The notes under the pieces were generated by a model, which saw only the letters and a program-made list of their open reading frames with translations, was not told the origin of the DNA and searched no databases. The position numbers and the translations under genes were made by a program. This document shows positions 26,610-34,280 of a DNA stretch of 64,000 bases, piece after piece; position 1 is the stretch's first letter; the number at the start of each line of letters is the position of its first letter. Source of the stretch: Endozoicomonas gorgoniicola (GTDB lineage: Bacteria > Pseudomonadota > Gammaproteobacteria > Pseudomonadales > Endozoicomonadaceae); contig NZ_JAPFCC010000001.1 in assembly GCF_025562715.2 (NCBI RefSeq), positions 3,614,501 through 3,678,500 of the forward strand, read 5' to 3'.

Positions 26610-26938
26610 TGGCTGCCCGTGGAGGTCACCAGATGCGCTTCTATCTGGCGCTTTATATCCTGGCTGTCAGGATCAAACTGAACGCCAATGCCACTGACCT
26701 CCTGCCCACGACAACTGTCTGGCGTTACCCAGACCACTTTACCGGTTATCGGAATTTTGTCAGGCCCATCCAGCAGGGAGAGACGGATAAAAAGCTGATC
26801 GCCCGCTTCATAAGAGTCCGTCGTTGCTATAAACAGCCCACCCCCTTTTATAAAGGGCAGATAGGCGTCATAAAGATCGGGAAGGGTTTTCAAATCCAGC
26901 GGCAATATATTTTGCCCTTTCCTGATTGTGGTAGACAT
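26588..26938 (-). CDS. pilZ: PilZ, type IV pilus biogenesis protein
   Basis: This is a 116-residue single-domain protein matching PilZ itself: LYDAYLPFIKGGGLFIATTDSYEAGDQLFIRLSLLD, then VTGKVVWVTP-like sequence and GIGVQFDPDS. It lacks the RxxxR and DxSxxG motifs of c-di-GMP-binding PilZ domains, as does PilZ of Pseudomonas, which instead bridges PilB and FimX. Both of those partners are encoded nearby. Length matches the family (118). The minus-strand gene stands between LysM and the Crp-like regulator. Sure of the family. Confidence 0.93.
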   Translation of the reverse strand: MSTTIRKGQNILPLDLKTLPDLYDAYLPFIKGGGLFIATTDSYEAGDQLFIRLSLLDGPDKIPITGKVVWVTPDSCRGQEVSGIGVQFDPDSQDIKRQIEAHLVTSTGSQRLTHTM

Positions 26939-27045
26939 ATATCAATAGCACTCCAGCCCAATATAAACATGCCGCAACGTCAGGTACCGCATCAGAAACG
27001 ATTCTAAATCTATGCTCCAAAGCCATGCCCAACATCACAGCCAAT

Positions 27046-27750
27046 TTAATTGTCTTTCATCGGCTCTGCTTTCGAAAGCAGGTTTTCGGCTTTTTCTTTG
27101 TCAAAAAGAAACAGTCCATTCCCGGGCTTTGGTATTAAAATACCTTCCTGCTCCAGCACCATAAAGACCCTCGCTGAGTTTCTGCGTTTTACATCAGCCA
27201 TCATCCGCATTTCTTTCTTCTGCGCCTGAATCACATACTTTCCATCCTCCTGATACATAGAAGGAAACTGAGACAGATCCACAAGTGCCTCAGCCACCCT
27301 GTCTTTGTCGTGCAACCGGGCGTTCCGGTAGATAATTCTGGCACTTTCAAGGGTTTCGTACTGCATACACAACAGACCTATACGCGCCACCTTTTCATGC
27401 TCAGTCAACAGCTCTCTAAAGGCCGATTTGCCTATACGGATAAGGGTACAGCCATCTCTGACCACCAACTTAAAAGACTTTCTGAGCAGCACCGGTCTGT
27501 TGATGATATCTCCCGGAAGATAGTGACCAGTGTATTGCAGAACAGAAGGCTCTGGCCTTACGTAATACCTGAAAACAGAACCACCTGCCAGTAATAAAAT
27601 ATCATCTCTTTGTCGTATTTCTGCATCTTTTTGGAGATATTCGACGCACTTATTTTTTGCCAGAAACCTGTACGCTTTTTTCCAGGCTTCAATCAATTCG
27701 CTGTCCCCAACAATTGCCCGGGGAATAGGGACTTGACTCATCAGTATCAT
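27046..27750 (-). CDS. Crp/Fnr-family transcription regulator
   Basis: This is a 234-residue regulator with a cyclic-nucleotide-binding-like barrel (about residues 35-130; GHYLPGDIINRP is the clearest part) and a C-terminal winged-helix region (KKEMRMMADVKRRNSARVFMVLEQEG then a basic turn before GLFLF). The phosphate-binding arginine cassette of cAMP-binding Crp/Vfr is not recognisable, so it may use another ligand or none. Two ATGs nine bases apart are possible starts (27750, 27741). It lies upstream of and divergent from pilM and downstream of no operon partner, so it is a candidate local regulator of pilus genes. The function is an inference. Confidence 0.75.
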   Translation of the reverse strand: MILMSQVPIPRAIVGDSELIEAWKKAYRFLAKNKCVEYLQKDAEIRQRDDILLLAGGSVFRYYVRPEPSVLQYTGHYLPGDIINRPVLLRKSFKLVVRDGCTLIRIGKSAFRELLTEHEKVARIGLLCMQYETLESARIIYRNARLHDKDRVAEALVDLSQFPSMYQEDGKYVIQAQKKEMRMMADVKRRNSARVFMVLEQEGILIPKPGNGLFLFDKEKAENLLSKAEPMKDN

Positions 27751-28322
27751 TTACACCACAGCTTCCATTATTGTTAAGCTTGCTTTGCCCTCCACGTATT
27801 TTTTAGTCATTTATTGCTTTTATACGACCTCAAAACGCCCTGTCAGAAAAGCAACCCTGCCGAAGAAGCAAAAGTTGCCTGCTCAGGTTAATGAGCATTT
27901 TTAATATTCTGAAAAGATAAGAGTACAACCAGTTATTGGAATACCAACCTTTAAGCTGATGGCAATTAAATCATTTTTTTTTGCGAACCATAAGATTATT
28001 TTTATGAAAATTGATATAAAACAATTATTTCACCTGAAGAAAAGCATCCGAAAGGATCACCTAACCAGAACTATTTATTTTTCAATAGATATAATTACCT
28101 GTTTGCAAAAAACACCATTTAATAAATCACAATTACAGATCAATAATTTTCACAACAGAATAAGATTTTCCTGCATTAAGAATCAGCCATAACCATAAAC
28201 ACTATCGAACAAATATCTTGAAAAACACCGCACGTTTGTCGCTTATATCGCATTTATTTTTCAAAGCAGATTTACTTCTGTGTAACCCTCTGCCTCAGGT
28301 AAGTTCAGACTGAGACAGACAA
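27751..28322. other. AT-rich spacer between the Crp-like gene and pilM
   Basis: These 572 bases are clearly more AT-rich than their neighbours, especially 27950-28200. A 77-codon open frame at 27959-28192 has no ribosome-binding site and a composition typical of chance frames, so I do not call it. The spacer holds the third copy of the shared GCACGTTTG element, 81 bases before pilM. Low GC could reflect a nucleoid-protein-silenced promoter. Confidence 0.55.
28229..28242. promoter_or_regulatory. Shared upstream element, copy 3 (pilM)
   Basis: CGCACGTTTGTCGC lies about 80 bases before the pilM start. It shares the GCACGTTTG core with the copies before pilG and pilC but is in the opposite orientation relative to its gene. 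Confidence 0.4.
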
Positions 28323-29396
28323 GTGTCTTTATTTTCATATAACAAAAAATCAGGCGTAGTAGGTGTGGATATTGGCACAAGCATCGTTCGTTTTGCTTTT
28401 GTCGACAATTCTTCAGGTTCACCTTTAATCAGAGCCGCAGGTGCTTCGCCAACGCCCGAAGGTGCTGTGACAGAAGAGGGTATTGCACACCCTGAGCAGG
28501 TAATCGGGGTCCTTGAAGGGTTGCTGCAGAAATACAAAATAAAGGAAAAACGGCTGGCATTCTCGCTGAATACTTACCAGACCATTCAAAAAGTCATAGA
28601 GCTGCCCTCCTCCCTGACAGACCAGGATATGGAAGAGTCCATCAAAATAGATGCCTCTTCTTACATTTCATTCCCCATTGAAGAAAGTTATTTTGATTTC
28701 AGGGTTATTGGCCCACTGGAAGCATCCAATGGTTCGCTCAATGAGGTAATGCTGGTCGCAACACGAAAAGAACACGTCGATAATATTGTCGATATGTTTG
28801 AGACTGCCGGTTATCTTCCTCTCATTGCCGACACCGCTGGTGACTGCGCAGCCCGTGCCGCAGCAACCATGAACCTGCAAGCCGCAACCGGCAGCGACAT
28901 ACCGACGCAGTACAGACTGATGCACATTGACCTTGGCGGCAAAAAAATAAAAACCCATATTTTCAGCAAAAACGGTGTTATGGAGGGCTACAGGGAAGGC
29001 GCTTATCAGGCCGGGCAGATTTTACAGACTCTTGCCACTGAATCTGAGTGGTCAGAACCGGATGTTTATAAGCATTTGGTAAACGGTAACACCAATGAGC
29101 AGTGGGAAGATGCTATCTCCCGGGCAATCAGTGAGATCGTAGAAGTAGCCCAGCAACACCACCAGTCATTGACTGGCTCTGGAGCAGCTTCCATACCGGA
29201 CGTCGCAGTGGTATCCGGAGGTCTTTCAATGTTGCCCGGCGTTATTACAGCTCTGTCTGAAGCAGTTGATATTCCAGCCACACTATTGATTCCAACCACT
29301 GCATCCACCCCTAAAAGTCATTACCTGTCTGCGTTTGAAACCGCTGCCTACGCTTCCGCCATTTCCCTTTCCATGCGGGGTTTAAAAAATGTATGA
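28323..29396 (+). CDS. pilM: PilM, actin-like pilus assembly protein
   Basis: This is a 357-residue cytoplasmic actin-fold protein of the alignment complex. It starts at GTG (SLFSYNKKSGVVGVDIGTS), and the first phosphate loop GVDIGTSIVRFA is the usual PilM opening. Later landmarks are the PilM stretch ELPSSLTDQDMEESIKIDAS, HIDLGGKKIKTHIF (second phosphate loop) and VAVVSGGLSMLPGV (adenosine loop). Length matches the family (354). It overlaps pilN by eight bases, starting the pilMNOPQ operon. Very sure. Confidence 0.96.
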   Translation: MSLFSYNKKSGVVGVDIGTSIVRFAFVDNSSGSPLIRAAGASPTPEGAVTEEGIAHPEQVIGVLEGLLQKYKIKEKRLAFSLNTYQTIQKVIELPSSLTDQDMEESIKIDASSYISFPIEESYFDFRVIGPLEASNGSLNEVMLVATRKEHVDNIVDMFETAGYLPLIADTAGDCAARAAATMNLQAATGSDIPTQYRLMHIDLGGKKIKTHIFSKNGVMEGYREGAYQAGQILQTLATESEWSEPDVYKHLVNGNTNEQWEDAISRAISEIVEVAQQHHQSLTGSGAASIPDVAVVSGGLSMLPGVITALSEAVDIPATLLIPTTASTPKSHYLSAFETAAYASAISLSMRGLKNV

Positions 29397-29991
29397 AATT
29401 AACCTGATCCCATGGCGAGAGAGGTTGCAGAAAAGAAAACTCAAGGCGTTTATTACTTTGCTGACGCTCTGTTTTGGTATCGGAGCCATTATTGTCAGCA
29501 CTGCCTGGCTGATAGCCAGCGATAACAGACGCATTGAACAGGCCCGTGCCGATTACCTTGACTCAAGGATTGCTTTTGTTAACAGCCAGCTTCGGGAAAT
29601 TAAAGAAATTGAAGATAAGAAAAAAACGATTACGGAACGAATAAAAGTGATCAGCAGCCTTCAGGGAGACAGGCATTTAATTGTCCGCCTGTTTGATTCT
29701 CTGGCAGAAAACACCCCTGATGGCGTTTACTTTACTTCTGCGACTAAAACCAAAAACCTTTTAACCCTTACCGGGCTGAGTACAAAGAACAATGAAATAG
29801 CAGATTTGTTGAGAAACCTCGACCGCTCTGATGTTTTTTCAAATCCAAATCTAACCTATGTCAATAAAGTTGATAAAAACTCTACGGTAGGCCGCTCTGG
29901 TATGCACAGTGAATTTCTATTAACTGTCATTCAAAATATTGAAACCGGAGATGATGCCGGAGAGGGAGCAAAACATGCCAAAGCTGAATAA
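29389..29991 (+). CDS. pilN: PilN, inner-membrane alignment protein
   Basis: This is a 200-residue bitopic membrane protein. The N-terminal INLIPWRERLQKRK motif is the peptide that binds PilM in the cytoplasm. One transmembrane helix spans about residues 22-43. A coiled-coil stretch follows (VNSQLREIKEIEDKKKTIT), then a ferredoxin-like periplasmic domain that pairs with PilO. Start overlaps the end of pilM. Very sure. Confidence 0.95.
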   Translation: MYEINLIPWRERLQKRKLKAFITLLTLCFGIGAIIVSTAWLIASDNRRIEQARADYLDSRIAFVNSQLREIKEIEDKKKTITERIKVISSLQGDRHLIVRLFDSLAENTPDGVYFTSATKTKNLLTLTGLSTKNNEIADLLRNLDRSDVFSNPNLTYVNKVDKNSTVGRSGMHSEFLLTVIQNIETGDDAGEGAKHAKAE

Positions 29992-30709
29992 GCTCCTGAA
30001 AAAAATAACAGCACAGAAAAAAAGACAAAAAAAAAACAGGCTGCAGAAAAAACCTGAACCCATTGCGATAAAACGATTTTTCAGCAACAGCCTCAGCGAG
30101 CTGAAAACCTTTGATTACGCCTCCATGTCAACCAGGAATATCGGTTCCTGGCCAGCAATGTTGCGTTATCTGATCGCTTTCTCTGTGCTCGCAATAACTG
30201 CGATCACGGGTACGACGGTTGCTGTCATGCCCGTACTGACAGACACCAGCCGTCTGATTGAAAAGCAGGAGGAGTCTTATCAGATGTATGGTTTCAAAGC
30301 CAGAAAGGCGGCTTATCTCCCTGAATACCGGGAGCAGATGAAAGAAATTGAAAGTACTTTTTCCATGCTGCTGCAAAGGCTCCCAACGGATACTGAAGTA
30401 CCGGGATTACTTGAAGACATTACCGAAGTGGGCAAAAGCGCTTCGATGAAGTTTGAAAAAATTGCCCTTATGCCAGAAGTTGAGCAGGAATACTACGTCG
30501 AGCTGCCCATTAACATTGATGTTCTCGGTGGCTATCACGACATTGCCAATTTCGTCAGTGCTATGTCTAACCTGCCCCGCCTTGTCTCTCTGCACGATTT
30601 CAGAGTAGAGCCAGTGCCTGGTGACAACCGGTTAATGAGAGTAAACATTCTCGCCAAAACTTACAGGTACAACCAGAAGGGGCAGGAGCAAAACGGGGGA
30701 AGCCAATGA
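29975..30709 (+). CDS. pilO: PilO, inner-membrane alignment protein
   Basis: This is a 244-residue bitopic protein that pairs with PilN and contacts PilP. I start it at ATG 29975, with GAGGGAG seven bases upstream; a TTG at 29939 would add a tail that runs inside pilN. A very basic N-terminus (KKITAQKKRQKKNRLQKK) precedes the membrane span near residues 60-85. A coiled coil follows, then the periplasmic core with LPTDTEVPGLLEDITEVGKSA, characteristic of PilO. The lysine-rich leader is longer than in Pseudomonas PilO (207 residues). It overlaps pilN by 17 bases and pilP by four. Confidence 0.94.
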   Translation: MPKLNKLLKKITAQKKRQKKNRLQKKPEPIAIKRFFSNSLSELKTFDYASMSTRNIGSWPAMLRYLIAFSVLAITAITGTTVAVMPVLTDTSRLIEKQEESYQMYGFKARKAAYLPEYREQMKEIESTFSMLLQRLPTDTEVPGLLEDITEVGKSASMKFEKIALMPEVEQEYYVELPINIDVLGGYHDIANFVSAMSNLPRLVSLHDFRVEPVPGDNRLMRVNILAKTYRYNQKGQEQNGGSQ

Positions 30710-31239
30710 GGACCTTAATGATTATTCTGTCCGCCCTGGTGCTGGCCGGCTGCGGCCATGTCCCGGACTTTTCTGACATTGATCAGCGCCTTGAACGGCT
30801 GCGACCAGAGAAAAAAGGAAAGATCGCCCCACTGCCTGTTTTTGAAGATATTCAGGGTTATGCCTACAAACATTCCGGCAGCCGCAGCCCGTTTTTACCC
30901 CTGATCATTAAAGTCGACCCGGTCAAGCTTCAATATAAACTGTCAGAACGAAAGCCAGACCCTGACAGAGAAAAAACAGACATGGAAAAGCACAGCCTCG
31001 ACTGTTTTTCCATGCGTGGGACGATGAACCTGTCGGAACCTATTGCCCTGCTGTCCTGCCAGGGAAAGCTGATGTCAGCAAAGGTTGGGGATTACATCGG
31101 AAACAAGCACGGCTTGATTAACGCCATAACAAACTCCCATGTTGAGGTCGTGGAACTGATACCCGTTGGTGACGGGCACTGGTCAGAAAAACCACAAGTG
31201 CTTTATTTGCAGTCCGGTACAGGCCTGGTGACTAAGTAA
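30706..31239 (+). CDS. pilP: PilP, pilus assembly lipoprotein
   Basis: This is a 177-residue inner-membrane lipoprotein that connects PilNO to PilQ. The signal peptide ends in the lipobox LAGC, with Cys16 the lipidated residue. A flexible N-terminal part is followed by the beta-sandwich (SRSPFLP, then CFSMRGTMNLSEPIALLSCQGKLMSAKVGDYIGNKHGLI, typical of PilP). The start overlaps pilO in an ATGA. Very sure. Confidence 0.95.
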   Translation: MRTLMIILSALVLAGCGHVPDFSDIDQRLERLRPEKKGKIAPLPVFEDIQGYAYKHSGSRSPFLPLIIKVDPVKLQYKLSERKPDPDREKTDMEKHSLDCFSMRGTMNLSEPIALLSCQGKLMSAKVGDYIGNKHGLINAITNSHVEVVELIPVGDGHWSEKPQVLYLQSGTGLVTK

Positions 31240-31280
31240 GTCACAAAGTAAGCGACGAAGTAAGTCACGAAGTAAACCCC
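31233..31280. repeat. 12-base tandem repeat (x4) between pilP and pilQ
   Basis: Four adjacent units of about GAAGTAAGTCAC begin at the pilP stop codon and fill most of the 79-base gap before pilQ. The units differ at one to four positions. Because the gap is inside an operon, repeat number would set the pilP-pilQ spacing. Confidence 0.85.
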
Positions 31281-31318
31281 GAACAGGGTCTGCACCTTGT
31301 CAATACACTGAGAAAATA

Positions 31319-33406
31319 ATGAAATTTGGAAGATTTTTACAATTAGTGGCTATGTTGATGGCAGCAGAGTCAGCTTTTAGCTCGGTTATTACATCGGTTG
31401 AATCGGGTACCATTAATAACCAGAGTTATATCGATGTTGGCTTTTCCGGTGAACTGCCAGCCACCACCACGTTTAACTTATCTTCCCCACCACGCATAAT
31501 CGTCGACATGGAGGGCGTGACCGCTTCCATGGTGGACAGAAAGCTGACCACTGAAAGCCCGTTAATTCCGAATTTTGAATTAATCTCGTCCGCTCATGAA
31601 GCAAGACTGGTTGGCAAATTAAAGCATCCGGCATCACTGACAGAACAGAGACTTGAGAACAGCATTCGCTTCTTTTTCTCTAAAAGCACGCCTGAAGAGG
31701 TCAACCGTCATGCCACCAGCCCCACAGCAACCCCTGATGCCCTTTCTGTGAGCAATCTCAGTTTCCATCGGTACGGTGAAAACAACGGTAAAATTCTCCT
31801 GTCATTTAACCGCTACCCTGATGCGCTGTCCGTGTCAGAAGCCAGCTCTATTGACGGCAGCTATCAGCTGACTATTCCCGGGGTGCAGGTACAGGAGGGT
31901 ATTGCCGGTGGTTTTGATGTCTCTGACTTTGGTACCGTCGTCGATCAGATTCACCTTAAAAGCAATGCCGATAACACAGTCATTAATGTGGTTCCGGCAG
32001 TCGACGCATCCCTGACCCACGACTGGTCATTAGACGGTAAAGAACTCATCCTGCTGCTGACCCAAAAAAAGAGCTTTGATGAGGTTGATTATGTCGGTGA
32101 GCGGGTGAGCATGAATCTTCAGGATGTTGAAGTGCGCGACGCCTTGCAGATTCTCGCCGACCAGAAGCAATTGAACCTTGTGGCTTCTGATCAGGTCACT
32201 CAACGTATTTCAATCAGGCTGGATGATGTACCCTGGGATCAGGCCATGGATACCATTCTGACCACAACCGGCCTCGATAAACGACTGGTCAATAATGTCC
32301 TGATGATTGCACCGACAGAATCACTGGCAGATCTTGAGCGATCAAAACTGAAGGCAGCGGAAGACCTCGCTGACCTGATGCCTCTCCACACCACGGTTAT
32401 CGAGCTGAAGTACGCCAACGCGCAAGAAGTGGCGGCGATGCTTGAAAGTGGCGATGAAGAAGGGGTTCTTTCTTCCAGGGGCTCCATCAGTATTGTCAAA
32501 CAATTAAACGCACTGATGTTAAAAGACACCGCCGCCAGCATCCGTGATGTTAAAGAGCTGATCAGTCTGATTGACAAACCGGTCAAACAGGTATTCATCG
32601 AAGCCCGTCTTGTCGCCATCGACTCCAACAGAAAAGATGAACTGGGTGTTGCCTGGTCGGGTGGCCGTTATCATCTCGGAGGCAGCGATCAGATTTTAGT
32701 GGGCGGCAGGGGAAGCAACTTCAACTATAAGGAAGGTGATACCGTTCTTTCGGGTGATCAGTTTAACCGACAAGGAAAAACCAGTTTTACTGGTAAAAAT
32801 CCGTTTCTTGATTTTGGTGTAAAAGGAGCAGGTTCCAGTGGTCTGGCCCTGGCGTTTGCCAATGATAACCTGATGCTGAACCTGGAAATCTCGGCTCTGA
32901 TCAGCGACGGCGGTGGTTCAATTATCTCAGAGCCCACGGTGATCACCACTAACAATACTGAAGCCAGAATATTGAAAGGTAAAAAAATCCCTTATGAAAA
33001 AACCGAGGGCAATGGCTCTAAATCGGTAGAATTTCAAGAAGCGGTACTCTCTCTGGCGGTGACCCCCCAGATTATTCCGGATGACAAATTGCTGCTGAAA
33101 GTGGTTATAACCAACAACGATACAACCACGACAACAAAAACTGGAGTACCCATTATCGACGCCAACGAGCTGGTGAGTAATATTTTAATTGAGGATGGTT
33201 CAACCGTGGTTCTGGGAGGCATTCGCCGAACCGCCGAAACCAGCGGACAACAAAAAGTGCCATTGCTGGGGGATATTCCCGGGGTTGGCCGACTTTTCCG
33301 TCAGGATAAAGAGAGCTTTGAATCTCAGGAGCTGTTAATTCTTATTACCCCCAGGATCGTCGATGATGAAGCCATGAAGGCGATGGCTGCTGCCCGATAT
33401 CGTTGA
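31319..33406 (+). CDS. pilQ: PilQ, outer-membrane secretin
   Basis: This is a 695-residue secretin that forms the pilus exit pore. A signal peptide (to about residue 22) is followed by AMIN-type peptidoglycan-binding domains (about 23-270), a secretin/TonB short N-terminal domain (MNLQDVEVRDALQILADQKQLNLV), an N1 domain, and the C-terminal secretin barrel (VFIEARLVAIDSNRKDELGVAW; LEISALISDGGGSIISEP; GSTVVLGGI; VPLLGDIPGVGRLFR). It ends the pilMNOPQ operon and a strong terminator follows. Length matches Pseudomonas PilQ (714). Very sure. Confidence 0.97.
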   Translation: MKFGRFLQLVAMLMAAESAFSSVITSVESGTINNQSYIDVGFSGELPATTTFNLSSPPRIIVDMEGVTASMVDRKLTTESPLIPNFELISSAHEARLVGKLKHPASLTEQRLENSIRFFFSKSTPEEVNRHATSPTATPDALSVSNLSFHRYGENNGKILLSFNRYPDALSVSEASSIDGSYQLTIPGVQVQEGIAGGFDVSDFGTVVDQIHLKSNADNTVINVVPAVDASLTHDWSLDGKELILLLTQKKSFDEVDYVGERVSMNLQDVEVRDALQILADQKQLNLVASDQVTQRISIRLDDVPWDQAMDTILTTTGLDKRLVNNVLMIAPTESLADLERSKLKAAEDLADLMPLHTTVIELKYANAQEVAAMLESGDEEGVLSSRGSISIVKQLNALMLKDTAASIRDVKELISLIDKPVKQVFIEARLVAIDSNRKDELGVAWSGGRYHLGGSDQILVGGRGSNFNYKEGDTVLSGDQFNRQGKTSFTGKNPFLDFGVKGAGSSGLALAFANDNLMLNLEISALISDGGGSIISEPTVITTNNTEARILKGKKIPYEKTEGNGSKSVEFQEAVLSLAVTPQIIPDDKLLLKVVITNNDTTTTTKTGVPIIDANELVSNILIEDGSTVVLGGIRRTAETSGQQKVPLLGDIPGVGRLFRQDKESFESQELLILITPRIVDDEAMKAMAAARYR

Positions 33407-33409
33407 TCA

Positions 33410-33454
33410 CTGTTTGTGTCTTAACTGTTTGTGTCTTAACTGTTTGCGTCTTAA
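33410..33454. repeat. 15-base tandem repeat (x3) after pilQ
   Basis: Three end-to-end copies of CTGTTTGTGTCTTAA (one with G-to-C-adjacent change, TTTGCGTC) lie between the pilQ stop and its terminator. Confidence 0.92.
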
Positions 33455-33455
33455 C

Positions 33456-33490
33456 AAAAAACGCCCGGACTTACCATCCGGGCGTTTTTT
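33456..33490. terminator. Rho-independent terminator after pilQ, bidirectional
   Basis: AAAAAACGCCCGGA and TCCGGGCGTTTTTT pair perfectly over 14 bases around a seven-base loop, with an A-run before and a T-run after. It can end both the pilMNOPQ transcript and the oppositely oriented pilE operon. Confidence 0.95.
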
Positions 33491-33525
33491 AATGCTTTCT
33501 TCTTTGCTGTTCCGGTTTATCCGGT

Positions 33526-33867
33526 TTAATAGTCCATTACCTCAAAGCCCAGCTTTTTTGCTTTTTTAAGGTCGATGCCACGAATAACAAATCCGTTCGC
33601 CATTCCTGTGGGTTTGCCACACTGCTGTTCAGCCGGAGGAAGTTTTGCCCTGAACTGGTCACTGACTCTCACACCTTTTGATTTAAGTTGCCTGCGGTCA
33701 CTTTCCTGAGACCTGCCAGGTTCGTCAGAACACTGGACAGAGCCATCGGGTTTATAAACAGCAATATCATCGGCACTGACTGCTGTTATGCACAGGCAAC
33801 CCATGAGTGCAACAACAATGGACACTGGTCGTTTTGTAAAATAACGGGCTCTGTTCATCGTTACCAT
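33526..33867 (-). CDS. Small secreted protein at the end of the minor pilin operon
   Basis: This is a 113-residue protein with a signal peptide (hydrophobic SIVVALMGCLCITAVSA, cleavage near residue 32) and two cysteines in the mature part (VQCSDEPG and EQQCGKP), which could form a disulfide. The start of the mature part (DDIAVYKPDGSVQCSDEPG) is like that of DUF4124-type periplasmic proteins. Its ATG overlaps the pilE stop (ATGGTAA), so it is translationally coupled to the minor pilins. Position resembles that of small PilY2-type genes beside pilY1/pilE in Pseudomonas, but I do not claim homology. It is the last gene before the shared terminator. Confidence 0.75.
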   Translation of the reverse strand: MVTMNRARYFTKRPVSIVVALMGCLCITAVSADDIAVYKPDGSVQCSDEPGRSQESDRRQLKSKGVRVSDQFRAKLPPAEQQCGKPTGMANGFVIRGIDLKKAKKLGFEVMDY

Positions 33868-34277
33868 TTGTTTCTCAAAGTATCGGTGCCGCCCTGAAGG
33901 CCGGTTGAGTCAAGAGTAAGGGTACCTTTGCCAAGGGTACCTTTTTGCGTAGAAGTTGCCGTCAGCTGATAAGAAGCAGAATCTGCTGCTGTGATAGTCA
34001 GATTAAAGTAAGGCGAATTATCATCAGGCGAGTGCGCCGGAAAAATGGCAGGCGCTCCCGTATCCCTTTTGCCTGCGGCGGCACCTGCATAGGTGCCTGT
34101 CCTCGCCCGGTGTCTTTCCATTGCGGCAGCCAGGGACACCAGCGAGGTTTTACCTGTCTCAATCGCCGAATTGGTTACATACTGCTGATAACGGGGGATA
34201 CCAATTGCGCTCAGGATACCCATGATCGTCAGTACAACAAGCATCTCTATCAGGGAAAAACCCCGCCTGTTCTTCAT
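33861..34277 (-). CDS. pilE: PilE, minor type IV pilin
   Basis: This is a 138-residue prepilin with a short leader MKNRRG, cleavage before FSLIEMLVVLTIMGILSAIG, Glu5 present, and a small globular domain rich in Thr and Ser. AGGAGG inside the end of pilY1 is its ribosome-binding site, three bases separating the genes. In Pseudomonas PilE is part of the tip complex with PilVWX and FimU. No C-terminal disulfide pair is seen, unusual but not unique for minor pilins. Sure of pilin class; PilE is chosen from position after pilY1. Confidence 0.88.
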   Translation of the reverse strand: MKNRRGFSLIEMLVVLTIMGILSAIGIPRYQQYVTNSAIETGKTSLVSLAAAMERHRARTGTYAGAAAGKRDTGAPAIFPAHSPDDNSPYFNLTITAADSASYQLTATSTQKGTLGKGTLTLDSTGLQGGTDTLRNKW

Positions 34278-34280
34278 TTA

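Noticed and set aside
27959..28192. 77-codon open frame in the AT-rich spacer before pilM
   Set aside because: No ribosome-binding site, composition of a chance AT-rich frame, no recognisable motif.
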